Shown here in pieces: positions 17,064 through 26,405 of a stretch of 64,000 bases of DNA; position 1 is the stretch's first letter; every line of letters starts with the position of its first letter. The position numbers and the translations under genes were made by a program. The notes beneath the pieces are model-generated. The model worked only from the letters and a program-made list of their open reading frames with translations, was not told the origin of the DNA and did no database searches. The stretch is taken from the NCBI RefSeq assembly GCF_012910715.1, contig NZ_JABBHF010000004.1:186001-250000 (forward strand), in the 5' to 3' direction. This DNA is from Flavivirga algicola (GTDB lineage Bacteria; Bacteroidota; Bacteroidia; Flavobacteriales; Flavobacteriaceae).

Positions 17064-18299
17064 ATGATTCGTTGGATTATTTTCCTTGTTATTTTTGGAA
17101 TTGCAGATGTTTATGCTTTTCAGGCATTTAAGACGGTTTCAAAAAATAGCTGGCTTCAAATACTATATTGGCTTATCACCGTATTGATAATAGGTAATTT
17201 TATGTTTCATTATTTCGGTTTTAATAGAAGTGATGGCTTTTCGCATGGACATGCATACGCTTTTGGACTTTTTATAGCCTTATTGGTTCCAAAAATGGTG
17301 CTACTGGTCTTTATGTTTGGTGAAGATATTTTTAGAGTGCCCCAGGCTGTTTTTAGATACTTTACCGAGGGTGATACAGCCAAAGGAAATTACTTTGCCT
17401 CGAGACGCCAATTTATAAGCAAGCTTGCTTTAGGCGTAGCGGCCATTCCATTGGCTTCAATTATTTATGGCATTTATAAAGGAAAATACAATTATAAAGT
17501 ACTAAAATATACCCTTCATTTTGAAGATTTGCCTCAGGCTTTCGATGGTTTTAAGCTCACCCAGATTAGTGATATCCATTCTGGGAGTTTTGACAATATG
17601 GATAAAGTCAATTATGCGGTCGACTTGATAAATGAGCAGGAAAGTGATGTTATCTTGTTTACTGGGGATATGGTAAACAATAAAGCAGAAGAATTAGTGC
17701 CCTATAAAAATGTTTTTGGTAAGTTAAAGGCTAAAGAAGGTCTGTTCTCTGTGCTGGGGAATCATGATTATGGGGATTACGTTCAATGGGAATCTGAAGC
17801 AGCAAAAAAACAAAACTTAGAAGACTTAAAGGCCTTGCAAAAAGAAATTGGATTTGATGTTTTGTTGAACGAAAGTCGGTATCTAGAAAAAAATGGTGAG
17901 CGTATAGCTTTGATTGGTGTTGAAAATTGGGGGGCTGGTGGCTTTAAAACAGCTGGCGATTTAAAAAAGGCTTCAAACGCTATTGATAAAGATGATTTTA
18001 AGATTTTGATGAGCCATGACCCTTCGCATTGGGAAAAAAAAGTGATTCATGATGATTACCACTATCATTTAACACTAAGTGGGCATACCCATGGCATGCA
18101 GTTTGGTATTGAAATACCAGGATGGTTTAAATGGAGTCCGGTGAAATGGCGTTATAAATATTGGGCAGGTATTTATGAGGAATTGGGACAATATATAAAT
18201 GTGAACAGAGGTTTTGGGTATTTAGCATTTCCAGGGCGTGTTGGAATATGGCCGGAAATTACGGTTATAGAACTTAAAAAAGGCTTAAAAAATGCATAG
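17064..18299 (+). CDS. Membrane-anchored metallophosphoesterase
   Basis: A 411-residue protein with four predicted membrane helices in the first 145 residues (the first is IRWIIFLVIFGIADVYAF; the fourth lies near FISKLALGVAAIPLASII). It is followed by a calcineurin-like phosphoesterase domain. Metal-binding motifs are intact and in order: SDIHSGSFD, FTGDMVNN, GNHDYGDY, SHDP and SGHTHGMQ. This matches YkuE/YaeI-like membrane phosphoesterases, some of which act on lipid A precursors or phospholipids; the substrate here is unknown. The gene stands alone between polA (divergent) and the thioredoxin-fold gene. Confidence 0.85.
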   Translation: MIRWIIFLVIFGIADVYAFQAFKTVSKNSWLQILYWLITVLIIGNFMFHYFGFNRSDGFSHGHAYAFGLFIALLVPKMVLLVFMFGEDIFRVPQAVFRYFTEGDTAKGNYFASRRQFISKLALGVAAIPLASIIYGIYKGKYNYKVLKYTLHFEDLPQAFDGFKLTQISDIHSGSFDNMDKVNYAVDLINEQESDVILFTGDMVNNKAEELVPYKNVFGKLKAKEGLFSVLGNHDYGDYVQWESEAAKKQNLEDLKALQKEIGFDVLLNESRYLEKNGERIALIGVENWGAGGFKTAGDLKKASNAIDKDDFKILMSHDPSHWEKKVIHDDYHYHLTLSGHTHGMQFGIEIPGWFKWSPVKWRYKYWAGIYEELGQYINVNRGFGYLAFPGRVGIWPEITVIELKKGLKNA

Positions 18300-18439
18300 T
18301 TGCTAAGAAATGCTATATTTACTATGAAATTTTATATTTTTATACATTGAACATAATGAGCCCTTTTACATCGTTGATGAAAAACAATTAAAAAATTGTA
18401 GGTTTGTATAATCATAATTTGACTAATAAACAATAAGAT

Positions 18440-18736
18440 ATGTCAAAATTTGGGGAACTTATAGATGTCGAAATTCCTGTTTTGTTAGATTTTTATACAG
18501 AATGGAATGACCAATCGACGGCCATGCACCTTGTTTTGAGGGATGTTGCCGCGGCACTGGGAGATAAAGCTAAAGTTATAAAGATCGATGTTGAAAAAAA
18601 CGAAGAACTTGCTGAAGCTTTAAGGGTAAAAACCCTGCCAACACTTATTATCTATAAAGATGGTGAGATGAAATGGCGTCAAAGTGGTGAACAGGATGCC
18701 AATACGCTTATAGGTATTATTCAACAATATGCCTAA
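18440..18736 (+). CDS. Thioredoxin-fold protein lacking the CxxC site
   Basis: A 98-residue cytoplasmic protein that follows the thioredoxin pattern throughout: LLDFYTEW, IDVEKNEELAEALRVKTLPT (with the cis-proline) and LIIYKDGE. The active site WCGPC is replaced by WNDQS at residues 22-26, so both redox cysteines (positions 23 and 26) are gone, and the protein has no cysteine at all. It cannot exchange disulfides, so a binding, chaperone or scaffold role is more likely; this is inference. It is convergent with the deacetylase gene, whose stop is 3 bp away. Confidence 0.8.
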   Translation: MSKFGELIDVEIPVLLDFYTEWNDQSTAMHLVLRDVAAALGDKAKVIKIDVEKNEELAEALRVKTLPTLIIYKDGEMKWRQSGEQDANTLIGIIQQYA

Positions 18737-18739
18737 GAA

Positions 18740-19411
18740 TTATTGTATAGCTTTAAAAGTATAGCCTTTTTTACTAAAGAATTCTAATACTTTTGGCAAG
18801 GCGTATTGCATATTTCTAGAAGCTTTCACACTATCATGGAATACAATAATACTACCACTGGTTGTTTTCTCAATAACGTTGTCTAAACATGTTTCCTGAC
18901 TAACATTTTTTCCCCAATCGAAAGATAAAATATCCCACATAATTATTTTATAGTTTAATGCAGTTAGTTTTTTTCCTTGTTTAGGGGTTATTTGTCCGTA
19001 AGGCGGTCTAAATAGATTAACGATTGTCGATTGCCGATTACCTGTTTCGGAAATCTTATTTGAAATTTCATCATTAATAGTTCTTTGAGCTTCTTCAATA
19101 TTCTTTAAATAATCTTTCGTTTTTGTTTTCCACCCCTTAACGTGGTTTTGTGTATGGTTCCCTATACTGTGGCCATTATCTAAAATGTTTTGAAAGATTT
19201 CTGGATATTTTTTAATATTGTTCCCAATACAGAAAAAGGTCGCCTTGGCATTGTATTCTTTTAACGTGTCTAGTACCCAGTTGGTGATTTTGGGCGTTGG
19301 CCCATCATCAAATGTGAGATATATAATTTTATCCGTAGAAGGAAGGTCCCAAATATAATTCGGGAATACTTTTTTTACGGCTAAGGGTGTTTTTATGGGT
19401 GTTAAGGTCAT
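18740..19411 (-). CDS. Polysaccharide deacetylase (NodB-like)
   Basis: A 223-residue carbohydrate esterase-4 type enzyme that removes acetyl groups from N-acetylated sugars, most often in peptidoglycan. The catalytic motifs are visible: YLTFDDGPTP (Asp pair), HSIGNHTQNH (metal-binding His pair), and FRPPYGQITPKQ. There is no signal peptide or membrane helix, which is odd for a cell-wall enzyme; it may act on cytoplasmic or lipid-linked sugars, or be exported otherwise. It starts 15 bp after the stop of the large DUF2723 gene, so the two probably form an operon in envelope glycan metabolism. Confidence 0.85.
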   Translation of the reverse strand: MTLTPIKTPLAVKKVFPNYIWDLPSTDKIIYLTFDDGPTPKITNWVLDTLKEYNAKATFFCIGNNIKKYPEIFQNILDNGHSIGNHTQNHVKGWKTKTKDYLKNIEEAQRTINDEISNKISETGNRQSTIVNLFRPPYGQITPKQGKKLTALNYKIIMWDILSFDWGKNVSQETCLDNVIEKTTSGSIIVFHDSVKASRNMQYALPKVLEFFSKKGYTFKAIQ

Positions 19412-19426
19412 AGCCTTATACCAGAT

Positions 19427-22400
19427 TTAATTAACACTATCTGCTTGCAAACCACCACTACTGTCTGTTGCAGGAAAGTCTCTGTCAGCAGGTATTGGAG
19501 CTGCTTCCTCTGGTTCCTCTCCATAAAAATGTTTAAAAGATCTCAGGTAGTTATTAAATGTCTCACCTTCAATTTCGGCCAATGCAATGTCGTATTCTAC
19601 TAAAACATTGATCAACCCTTTATAGCGTTGAATATCTGTATAAATATCTTCAAACAAGCGTTCTTGGTTATCTGTTTTTAAACTACTGTAATAGCTTAAA
19701 TTTTCTTGATACTTTTTAGCAACATCTTTAAATAAACGCTGGGCTTTTTCTTTGTTGCCAACTTCGTAATAGGCGCTAATATAAGGCTCTAAAAGCGTAT
19801 AGTACCCAAAATGTTCAACAGGCATATTGGTCATCGCTATATCTGCGATTTCTTCAGCCTTGTCCAGTTTTTCTTCATTAATTAAGGCTTCAATAAGTCT
19901 GGCTAAATTACCTCTATAGGTTATGGAGTTTTTACGGGTTTCAACATCATGATAAATTTCTGGACTACCACTGTTACCCCAATCCCATTTTTTAACCTTC
20001 TCATACATAAGATCGGTATCTACACGTCCCATGTCAAAAGGATTTGCTCTATCTACAGGGGTTCTTATAGGAACTAGTTTATAGCACATACCATCAAGTT
20101 GTAAATAGTCTTTCATCCAGATATAGTCGTCATCGCCAAAACTACCTCCCGTAAAATATATAGGACGTTTCCATTCGTTATTGGCTACGATATCTAGCAT
20201 AAGTAACCTGTTTTTATAAAGCGCACCACCTTTAATATTTATATCAATATGTGGTACTATTTTATCGGCATCTTCTGGTTTTACAATGCCAGATTTCAAA
20301 GCATTTTCCTTGTTTACAGGGATTCTTAAAAATTCTGTAGGTAAATAGGTAGCATTTAAATCTTGATTTCTAACTTTAGAGAGGTCTACATCTTGCTGCT
20401 GCAATACATAGCGATATTTTGTTTTAGGATTATCGCTAGCTACAAAATCTAAAAACTGCTTGACTTCTAAAGTATCTTTTATAACAGGTTGTATAACGAT
20501 ATAATCGTTTGTGCCATGTTTGTATAAATCATGCGTTAATTGAGATGGCACCGGGTCGCTTTCGTACGCTTTTCGTTTCATTTGATCTATATACCAATCG
20601 GTTTGAAATAAACTGGTATTAACAACACGTACATCGGTTCTGTAGCCTTCAATTTCCTGGGCATACCAAAGTGCAAAAGTATCGTTATCGCCAATGGTAA
20701 ACAGAATACCGTTTTCGGCACAAGAATCCAGGTACTTTTTTGCCATGGCTTTAGCAGTGTATTTACCAGATCTGTCATGGTCGTCCCAGTTGTTGGCCGC
20801 TAAAATACCAGGAACTAATATCAAGCATGCTAAAGTAATTATTGGTGCCGATAATTTTTGCGGGATATATTTTTTTAACACATCAAAAATGGCATATACT
20901 CCAAAACCAATCCATAGGGCAAAAACATAAAAAGATCCCACCACCGAGTAGTCGCGTTCACGAGGCTCAAATGGACGTACATTCGTATATACTTGAATCG
21001 CGATTCCTGTAAAAAGGAAAAAAACAAGCATGGTCCAAAACAATTTTTTGTCTTTGTTAAATAAAAAGAAAAATCCAAAAATTCCTAAGAGGAATGGCAA
21101 AAGAAAATAAGTATTTCGGGCTTTATTGTTTTTAACATCACTTGGTAAATTGTCTTGAGAGAACCCTAATAGCATTTCATCTATAAATTTTATACCAGTA
21201 ATCCAGTTTCCATGATTATCGTAACGCCCTTGGATATCGTCCTGTCTTCCAGAAAAATTCCACATAAAATAGCGCCAGTACATGTATCCTAATTGATACT
21301 CAAACATGTAGGCTATATTGCTTGCCAATGAAGGTTTTTCAATATCAATATAACTTTTAAAGCGCTTAAGGAAATTATTATAATCTTCGTAATCAACCTG
21401 GCCTTGCGCAACACTGTTTTTAAAATCTGAAACCGTCTTTCGCAATTGGTTTTCCATTTGGTAATCTGATTTTAGCTTAAAGTTTAAAAAACCAGAAAAC
21501 ATCATGTAATTCTCGGTATGTTCGGGACTCCACATGCGAGGTAAGATAGAGGCATGTTCTGAGTTATAATTTTGTTTTGCATTTTTATAATCGTTTACGA
21601 TAACATATTCTCCTTTTGTTTCGTCTTTTTCATATTTAGGTTTATCGTCTACATAAGGATTATTTTTATCAAGATAGGCATATTGATCTGTAAACTGAGG
21701 CCCATAAAACAAATGCGTTTCTGGATACTGCTCTAAATTATAATAAGCCAGTAATTCTCTGGCACTCGAAGGATTATTTTCATTAATAACCACATTGGCA
21801 TTGGCGCGAATAGGTAGCATGAGCCACGTAGAAAACCCAATAATAACAAATGTTAAGCAGAGAATACCCGTATTTAAATGTACAAAGTTTTTTTGTTTGG
21901 TATAGCGCAAGGCATAATATATAGCAGCTATTAATAATAAACCAGCGATGATAGATCCGGAATTAAAAGGCAATCCGATAGTGTTCACAAAAAAGATTTC
22001 GAAGACACTAAATATTTTAAGAATATTTGGTGCTAAAAGTTTAAAAATAAATAATAAAACGGCCACAGAAACAACATTGGCAATAATGAAATTTTTAATC
22101 GTAATCGTTTTGTAGTTTTTAAAATAATATATGAGGCCAATAGCGGGAATGGTTAGTAGTCCCATGAAGTGAACACCGAAAGATAGCCCAATAACAAAAG
22201 CAATTAAAATGAGCCAACGGTTACCACGGGGTTTGTCCATATCCTGTTCCCAACGTAAACCCAACCAAAATAAGACAGACATGATTAAAGTTGCCATGGC
22301 ATACACTTCTGTTTCAACAGCATTGAACCAAAAAGAATCTGTAAATGTAAAAGCAAGGCTACCAACAAGGCCGCTTCCTAAAATAGCCATGTATTGATTT

Positions 22401-22747
22401 TTGCTTAGATCTTCATGGTTGCTACCAATAAGTTTTTTTAGTAACAAGGTAATGGTCCAAAACATAAACAAAATAGTGAAAGCACTGGAAACAGCGCTCA
22501 TCATGTTCATTACCCAACCAATTTGAGAAGGCTCTAAAGCAAAAATTGAGAAAAAGGCACCAAACATCTGGAATAAAGGCGCTCCAGGCGGGTGTCCAAC
22601 TTGTAATTTAGATGATGTTAATATGTATTCGCCGGCATCCCAAAAGCTTACAGTAGGTTCGACAGTTAAGGTATAAGTAATGAGCGCTATTAAAAAAGAG
22701 AACCAGCCTAAAAGAGTATTCCATTTTTTAAAGTTGAATTGTGCCAT
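19427..22747 (-). CDS. DUF2723 large membrane protein (GT-C-like glycosyltransferase)
   Basis: An 1106-residue protein. The first 300 residues and a block from about 530 to 660 are rich in membrane helices; the last 430 or so are soluble. The start shows the DUF2723 signature TVSFWDAGEYILTSSKLQVG followed by HPPGAPLFQM, with the acidic residue typical of GT-C enzymes such as protein O-mannosyltransferases. In Bacteroidota such proteins are linked to protein O-glycosylation, but the donor and acceptor are not evident here. The C-terminal part has helical repeats (EEKLDKAEEIADIAM) like TPRs. It is co-directional with the deacetylase. Confidence 0.85.
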   Translation of the reverse strand: MAQFNFKKWNTLLGWFSFLIALITYTLTVEPTVSFWDAGEYILTSSKLQVGHPPGAPLFQMFGAFFSIFALEPSQIGWVMNMMSAVSSAFTILFMFWTITLLLKKLIGSNHEDLSKNQYMAILGSGLVGSLAFTFTDSFWFNAVETEVYAMATLIMSVLFWLGLRWEQDMDKPRGNRWLILIAFVIGLSFGVHFMGLLTIPAIGLIYYFKNYKTITIKNFIIANVVSVAVLLFIFKLLAPNILKIFSVFEIFFVNTIGLPFNSGSIIAGLLLIAAIYYALRYTKQKNFVHLNTGILCLTFVIIGFSTWLMLPIRANANVVINENNPSSARELLAYYNLEQYPETHLFYGPQFTDQYAYLDKNNPYVDDKPKYEKDETKGEYVIVNDYKNAKQNYNSEHASILPRMWSPEHTENYMMFSGFLNFKLKSDYQMENQLRKTVSDFKNSVAQGQVDYEDYNNFLKRFKSYIDIEKPSLASNIAYMFEYQLGYMYWRYFMWNFSGRQDDIQGRYDNHGNWITGIKFIDEMLLGFSQDNLPSDVKNNKARNTYFLLPFLLGIFGFFFLFNKDKKLFWTMLVFFLFTGIAIQVYTNVRPFEPRERDYSVVGSFYVFALWIGFGVYAIFDVLKKYIPQKLSAPIITLACLILVPGILAANNWDDHDRSGKYTAKAMAKKYLDSCAENGILFTIGDNDTFALWYAQEIEGYRTDVRVVNTSLFQTDWYIDQMKRKAYESDPVPSQLTHDLYKHGTNDYIVIQPVIKDTLEVKQFLDFVASDNPKTKYRYVLQQQDVDLSKVRNQDLNATYLPTEFLRIPVNKENALKSGIVKPEDADKIVPHIDINIKGGALYKNRLLMLDIVANNEWKRPIYFTGGSFGDDDYIWMKDYLQLDGMCYKLVPIRTPVDRANPFDMGRVDTDLMYEKVKKWDWGNSGSPEIYHDVETRKNSITYRGNLARLIEALINEEKLDKAEEIADIAMTNMPVEHFGYYTLLEPYISAYYEVGNKEKAQRLFKDVAKKYQENLSYYSSLKTDNQERLFEDIYTDIQRYKGLINVLVEYDIALAEIEGETFNNYLRSFKHFYGEEPEEAAPIPADRDFPATDSSGGLQADSVN

Positions 22748-22936
22748 ATATATAGATGTTTGTTTGCTTTGGCGAATTTAATAATAAATATGAAATGAGA
22801 CATAACTATTTAGTTAGTCTTAACATATAAAACAAAGGGCTTGAATTAAGTACGAAAAATAATAAATAGCAGCTTGATAAGGTCTCAAATGTTTTTTAAA
22901 GAACGTTAAGTATTCAAAATTATTTTAAAAAAATGC

Positions 22937-22966
22937 TTGTACAAATAAAACTTTGTACTAAATTTG
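22937..22966 (+). promoter_or_regulatory. Promoter for tRNA-Gln
   Basis: TTG at 22937-22939 and TAAATTTG at 22959-22966 match the Bacteroidota -33 and -7 elements with a 19-nt spacer. Transcription would start near 22973, about 32 nt before the mature tRNA. Confidence 0.8.
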
Positions 22967-23004
22967 CACCTGCTTTAGCGAGCGGTAGCCGTTAAATTGC
23001 ACAA

Positions 23005-23077
23005 TGGCCTATGGTGTAACTGGCAACACGTCTGGTTTTGGTCCAGAAGAGTCTAGGTTCGAGCCCTAGTAGGCCAA
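23005..23077 (+). tRNA. tRNA-Gln (anticodon TTG)
   Basis: A full cloverleaf can be folded. The acceptor stem TGGCCTA (23005-23011) pairs perfectly with TAGGCCA (23070-23076). The D stem is GTGT/ACAC and the anticodon stem is TCTGG/CCAGA with loop TTTTGGT, giving anticodon TTG. The T stem is CTAGG/CCTAG with loop TTCGAGC. It starts with U1-A72 as glutamine tRNAs do, and the discriminator is A. CCA is not encoded. Confidence 0.95.
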
Positions 23078-23352
23078 CGTTAATAGTAAATCCTGATCTT
23101 GAAAGAGGTCGGGATTTTTTTATGAAATGAGAATTTCTCTGGGGCGAGAAGCTTGTGCAGAGCGTAGCCGAAGTAAGCCCTAGTAGGCCAACGTTAATAG
23201 TAAATCCTGATCTTGAAAGAGGTCGGGATTTTTTTATGGAATGAGAATTTCTCTGGGGCGAGAAGCTTGTGCAGAGCGTAGCCGAAGTAAGCCCTAGTAG
23301 GCCAACGTTAATGGTAAATCCTGATTTTGAAAGAGGTCGGGATTTTTTGTTT
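23062..23352 (+). repeat. 114-bp tandem repeat of tRNA-Gln 3' end plus terminator
   Basis: Copies begin at 23063, 23177 and 23291, an exact 114-bp period; the third copy is cut off after about 60 bp. Copies 1 and 2 differ at one base seen by eye. Each unit opens with the last 15 or so bases of tRNA-Gln (GCCCTAGTAGGCCA), then the terminator hairpin. The first two then carry a tail containing GCTTGTGCAGAGCGTAGCCG, like the dispersed repeat elsewhere in the window. Only the first copy is attached to a full tRNA. Confidence 0.9.
23090..23121 (+). terminator. tRNA-Gln terminator with GAAA loop (copied at 23204 and 23318)
   Basis: An 11-bp stem with three G-U pairs closes a GAAA tetraloop (23101-23104) and is followed by seven T. 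The same structure recurs at 23204-23235 and, with one base change in the stem, at 23318-23348, giving three terminators in series. Confidence 0.85.
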
Positions 23353-23464
23353 TTAAAATTAGTATGTTATTATGAGGATGCGACTTTTATTAAATCTCTT
23401 TTATTGGTTATTTGCAAATTGTCCTAACATATAGCTTTTAAAGTTTTATATAAGTATTAAAAAC

Positions 23465-23497
23465 AAAAAGCGCAAGTCATTACGACCTGCGTTTTGT
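23465..23497 (-). terminator. Terminator after the gene at 23545
   Basis: On the minus strand AAACGCAGGTC and GACTTGCGCTTT form an imperfect stem with a GTAAT loop, followed by a T-rich run, 48 bp past the stop of the alpha-beta-barrel-like gene. Confidence 0.65.
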
Positions 23498-23544
23498 AGT
23501 CTCAAATTAAATTTGCATAAGCTAATGCGGTATTTTTAGAATCA

Positions 23545-24276
23545 TTATTTTTTTTCTGGTATTTGAATATGCGTGTAAAAAGCTTCCTCGTTATCTAAAG
23601 AACCGTGCACATGATATTTATAAGCTTTGGCTTCCTCTTCAGAGTTCCATTCAACAATGGCAATTTGTTGAGGTGCATTTCCAGAAGTTAAATCTTCATA
23701 GCCACTTACGGGAGCATTGAATAAAATACGACCGCCATGTTTCTTTATTTTTTTCTCTTTAAGTCTTTTTTTGTTCCAAAGCATCGTTATCTCATAAACC
23801 TTTCCTTCGTTAAAAGTCAGTGTGGTTTCTTTGTCTACTATAACCACTGGCTGTTTTAATTCTTCCCATACTTTTAAGCGCATAGGTCTGAGTTCAGAAT
23901 TTGGCAATTCTTTTAAAAATGCGTCTACAGCCTTTTGGTTTGTCCATGTGTAAAGTCCAAAAAAGTTGTTTGGCCTATAACTGCCGGCAACTACTTTGTC
24001 TATTGGAAAATTTGCTAAGGGCTTAAAACCGTTTTTTGAAGCTATAGGAAAGACTTTTTGAAAATAACCATTCATGGCTTCTTGGGCTCCTGGTTTTGTA
24101 ATAGAGGAGATAATTAATAATAATTCGTCCTTTTTAAGGGTTATTTGATGTTGTTTTGCTGACGTTGCTTTTTCCATGTTATTCATTTGATGACTTTTTA
24201 CCATAGCATTTTGTGCTTTCAAGTTTGCGACACATAGCATAGATATTGATAATACGATTAATTTTAATTGATGCAT
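23545..24276 (-). CDS. Secreted protein, possibly two dimeric alpha-beta-barrel modules
   Basis: A 243-residue protein with a signal peptide (LIVLSISMLCVANLKAQ). Two similar halves can be seen: residues about 45-125 (ITLKKDELLLIISSITKPGA ... FFGLYTWTNQKAVDAFLKEL) and about 150-240 (YEITMLWNKKRLKEKKIKKH ... IAIVEWNSEEEAKAYKYH). Each resembles a small ferredoxin-like dimeric barrel such as DUF1330 or ABM, where the strand before W-(N/T)-(S/N) and the following helix are typical. No catalytic residues can be named. It follows the LytTR regulator by 108 bp, with a possible -7 element TACTTTTG (minus strand, 24301-24308), so that regulator may control it. Confidence 0.55.
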   Translation of the reverse strand: MHQLKLIVLSISMLCVANLKAQNAMVKSHQMNNMEKATSAKQHQITLKKDELLLIISSITKPGAQEAMNGYFQKVFPIASKNGFKPLANFPIDKVVAGSYRPNNFFGLYTWTNQKAVDAFLKELPNSELRPMRLKVWEELKQPVVIVDKETTLTFNEGKVYEITMLWNKKRLKEKKIKKHGGRILFNAPVSGYEDLTSGNAPQQIAIVEWNSEEEAKAYKYHVHGSLDNEEAFYTHIQIPEKK

Positions 24277-24384
24277 TTTTCTTTTTTTTAGTTATTGCAT
24301 CAAAAGTATTGCACCTATAAAACAAGATGAAATTTGTGTTCTAATCAGGAAAAAAAAGTTGTGTACAGGAACGAAGTGTAATTT

Positions 24385-26109
24385 TTAAGCCGACGGGAAA
24401 AGCTCAAGAACATTGGAAACTTTATGCCTAGAAACAGGGATTTCAATAGCATAATCTTTCAAATACAACTTGGTGTTTTTTTTATTTCCAGTAATGGTAT
24501 AAAGTATATTGGTGTTGATTATGAATGAGTTGTGACATCTATAAAAATGTAGGTAAAAAGTATTATTCATAATTTTGGTAAGGGATGTACGTAATATTTT
24601 TTCTTGAACTTTTTTAGCATCGTTTAGATAAACCACTTTGCAGTAAACCCCTTGTGATTCAATAAAAAGTAATTGGCTTGAGGCCATGGCAAATATTTCA
24701 GAAGTAGTTGAGTGGACAACAATAACATCGTCAGTGTTTTCGGTAAGCTTAGGCGGTAATATGGGCGGCTTTAATAATTTTAATCGCTTTTTATAAATGT
24801 AGAATTTATTACTTTCTCTAAACGCTTTCCATGCGGGGTGCGATAGGGCTCTTATAAAACCCATTTTGTTTTTGTAAAATAGCTCAAATTGCGCTGTACC
24901 ATTTTTTGTATCGTCGAGTGCAAAATAAACAGCCGAAGCTTCTTTGCTATATTTTCCATCAGTGTCATTTTCAATGAGTATCTCTAACTTGTTTTTCCAG
25001 AACTCAAATTTATCCCATTCACCAAGCGCATTATAAACAATAATTTCTATAACAGGAGATAGGACTAAGTCCATTTTACTGTTTTCTACTAATGCTTTTG
25101 CTTTGTGGTATTGCTTACTCAAAATATAAGTCCAGATAAGCGCATCATAAGTAGCTTCGGAGTTTGGATGTGTGGCAAGCGTTTTTTTTAAATGGCTTTC
25201 GGCTTTTTGATGCTTATTGTGTAATAGAAGTGCAAATCCATAGGTGCTATTAGCTTGTAGGTTGACGGGGTCTGCTTTTAAAACAAAATCTAAAGCCTCT
25301 ATAGCTTTTTGGTACTTTCCAATAGTTATAAGATAATATGCATAATAATGATGTGCTTTTGTATAAGAGTTATCGATAGCAAATGCACTTTCAAAAGAAT
25401 AATAGGCTCCTAAAATATCTATGTCGTTCACCAATTTAATTAAGGCTAGAGATAGGTGTGCTTCAATTGAAGTATTGTCTAAAGCTATGGCTTTTATTGC
25501 TGCAGCCTTTGCAGCCTTATAGTTTTTTAAGCTATTTTTGGTTACAATTGCTGCCAAAAAAGAAAAACAATGGGATAACCGTACATAGGCTAAAGGGAAT
25601 TCGGGTTCTAATTCTATAACTTTTTTAAAATGAGCAATAGCACTTTTCACACTGGTTTCATTCCATGAATCCCAATGCTGAATTCCTTTAAGGTAATACG
25701 TATAGGCTTTCGGGCTTATTTCTGGTGTGTGCTTGTTCGTGGTGAATTCCAATTCTAAATAATGCACAACTTTTGAAGCCACCGAGTCAATAAGTTGGAA
25801 AATGTTATCGGTATGCTCTTCTAGTTTTATGGATAGCACACATGTTGCATCATGTCCATTAACAAGCTGAAAATTAAATCTAATAAGGTTTTTCGTTCTT
25901 AAAAAAGAGCCTTCTAAAAAGAAATCTATAGTGATGTCTTTGCCAAATTCACTTTTTATCAATGTCTTGGATTTGGTTGATATGATTCTTAGGTTTTTGT
26001 ACTGAGAAAGGAGGTGTGTGATTTCTATGGGAATAGAATGACTAAGATAATTATCCTTTTTAGCTTGAGATAAGTTTTTAAAATCTAAGATTAATATGTT
26101 TTTCGGCAC
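24385..26109 (-). CDS. LytTR transcription regulator with TolB-like and TPR domains
   Basis: A 574-residue soluble regulator. The N-terminus (LILDFKNLSQ to about residue 110, including IDFFLEGSFLRTKNLIRFNF) resembles the TolB/FlgO-like domain found in adenylate-cyclase-type regulators. Residues about 130-400 are TPR repeats (for example AIAHFKKVIELEPEFPLAYV and AIEALDFVLKADPVNLQA). The last 100 residues are a LytTR DNA-binding domain (LLFIESQGVYCKVVYLN, HRC-HNSFIIN pattern, IPVSRHKV). There is no receiver domain and no membrane helix, so it is not a normal response regulator; the TPR part may bind a partner protein. The likely target is the gene at 23545 just downstream. Confidence 0.85.
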   Translation of the reverse strand: MPKNILILDFKNLSQAKKDNYLSHSIPIEITHLLSQYKNLRIISTKSKTLIKSEFGKDITIDFFLEGSFLRTKNLIRFNFQLVNGHDATCVLSIKLEEHTDNIFQLIDSVASKVVHYLELEFTTNKHTPEISPKAYTYYLKGIQHWDSWNETSVKSAIAHFKKVIELEPEFPLAYVRLSHCFSFLAAIVTKNSLKNYKAAKAAAIKAIALDNTSIEAHLSLALIKLVNDIDILGAYYSFESAFAIDNSYTKAHHYYAYYLITIGKYQKAIEALDFVLKADPVNLQANSTYGFALLLHNKHQKAESHLKKTLATHPNSEATYDALIWTYILSKQYHKAKALVENSKMDLVLSPVIEIIVYNALGEWDKFEFWKNKLEILIENDTDGKYSKEASAVYFALDDTKNGTAQFELFYKNKMGFIRALSHPAWKAFRESNKFYIYKKRLKLLKPPILPPKLTENTDDVIVVHSTTSEIFAMASSQLLFIESQGVYCKVVYLNDAKKVQEKILRTSLTKIMNNTFYLHFYRCHNSFIINTNILYTITGNKKNTKLYLKDYAIEIPVSRHKVSNVLELFPSA

Positions 26110-26405
26110 CTAAAAGTATTGTCTTTTTTAGTAAAAATAATATTTATAAATGCTTCTTTATTTTTTTAAACAGAAGTTTAACTTTTTGTTAAGGAGTCTT
26201 TCAGGGATCAAGTTTTTTAAATTAAAGGCCAAGCGAAATTTATCTTTAGTTGTTCTTGTTTTAATACTTAATTAATATTGTTAAACTTATGGTTGCATTA
26301 ATTTAAAACTGCGGGTTTATAGTTTACATCAAGATAATTATAGGGTAATATTGAAAAAGCGTGTAATTCTTTTATTTACGGGATTAATTAATCCTTATAA
26401 ATAAC

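Noticed and set aside
23063-23352. Regular repeats that could suggest a CRISPR array
   Set aside because: The unit is 114 bp with no unique spacers, and it contains a tRNA tail and a terminator; no cas genes are near.
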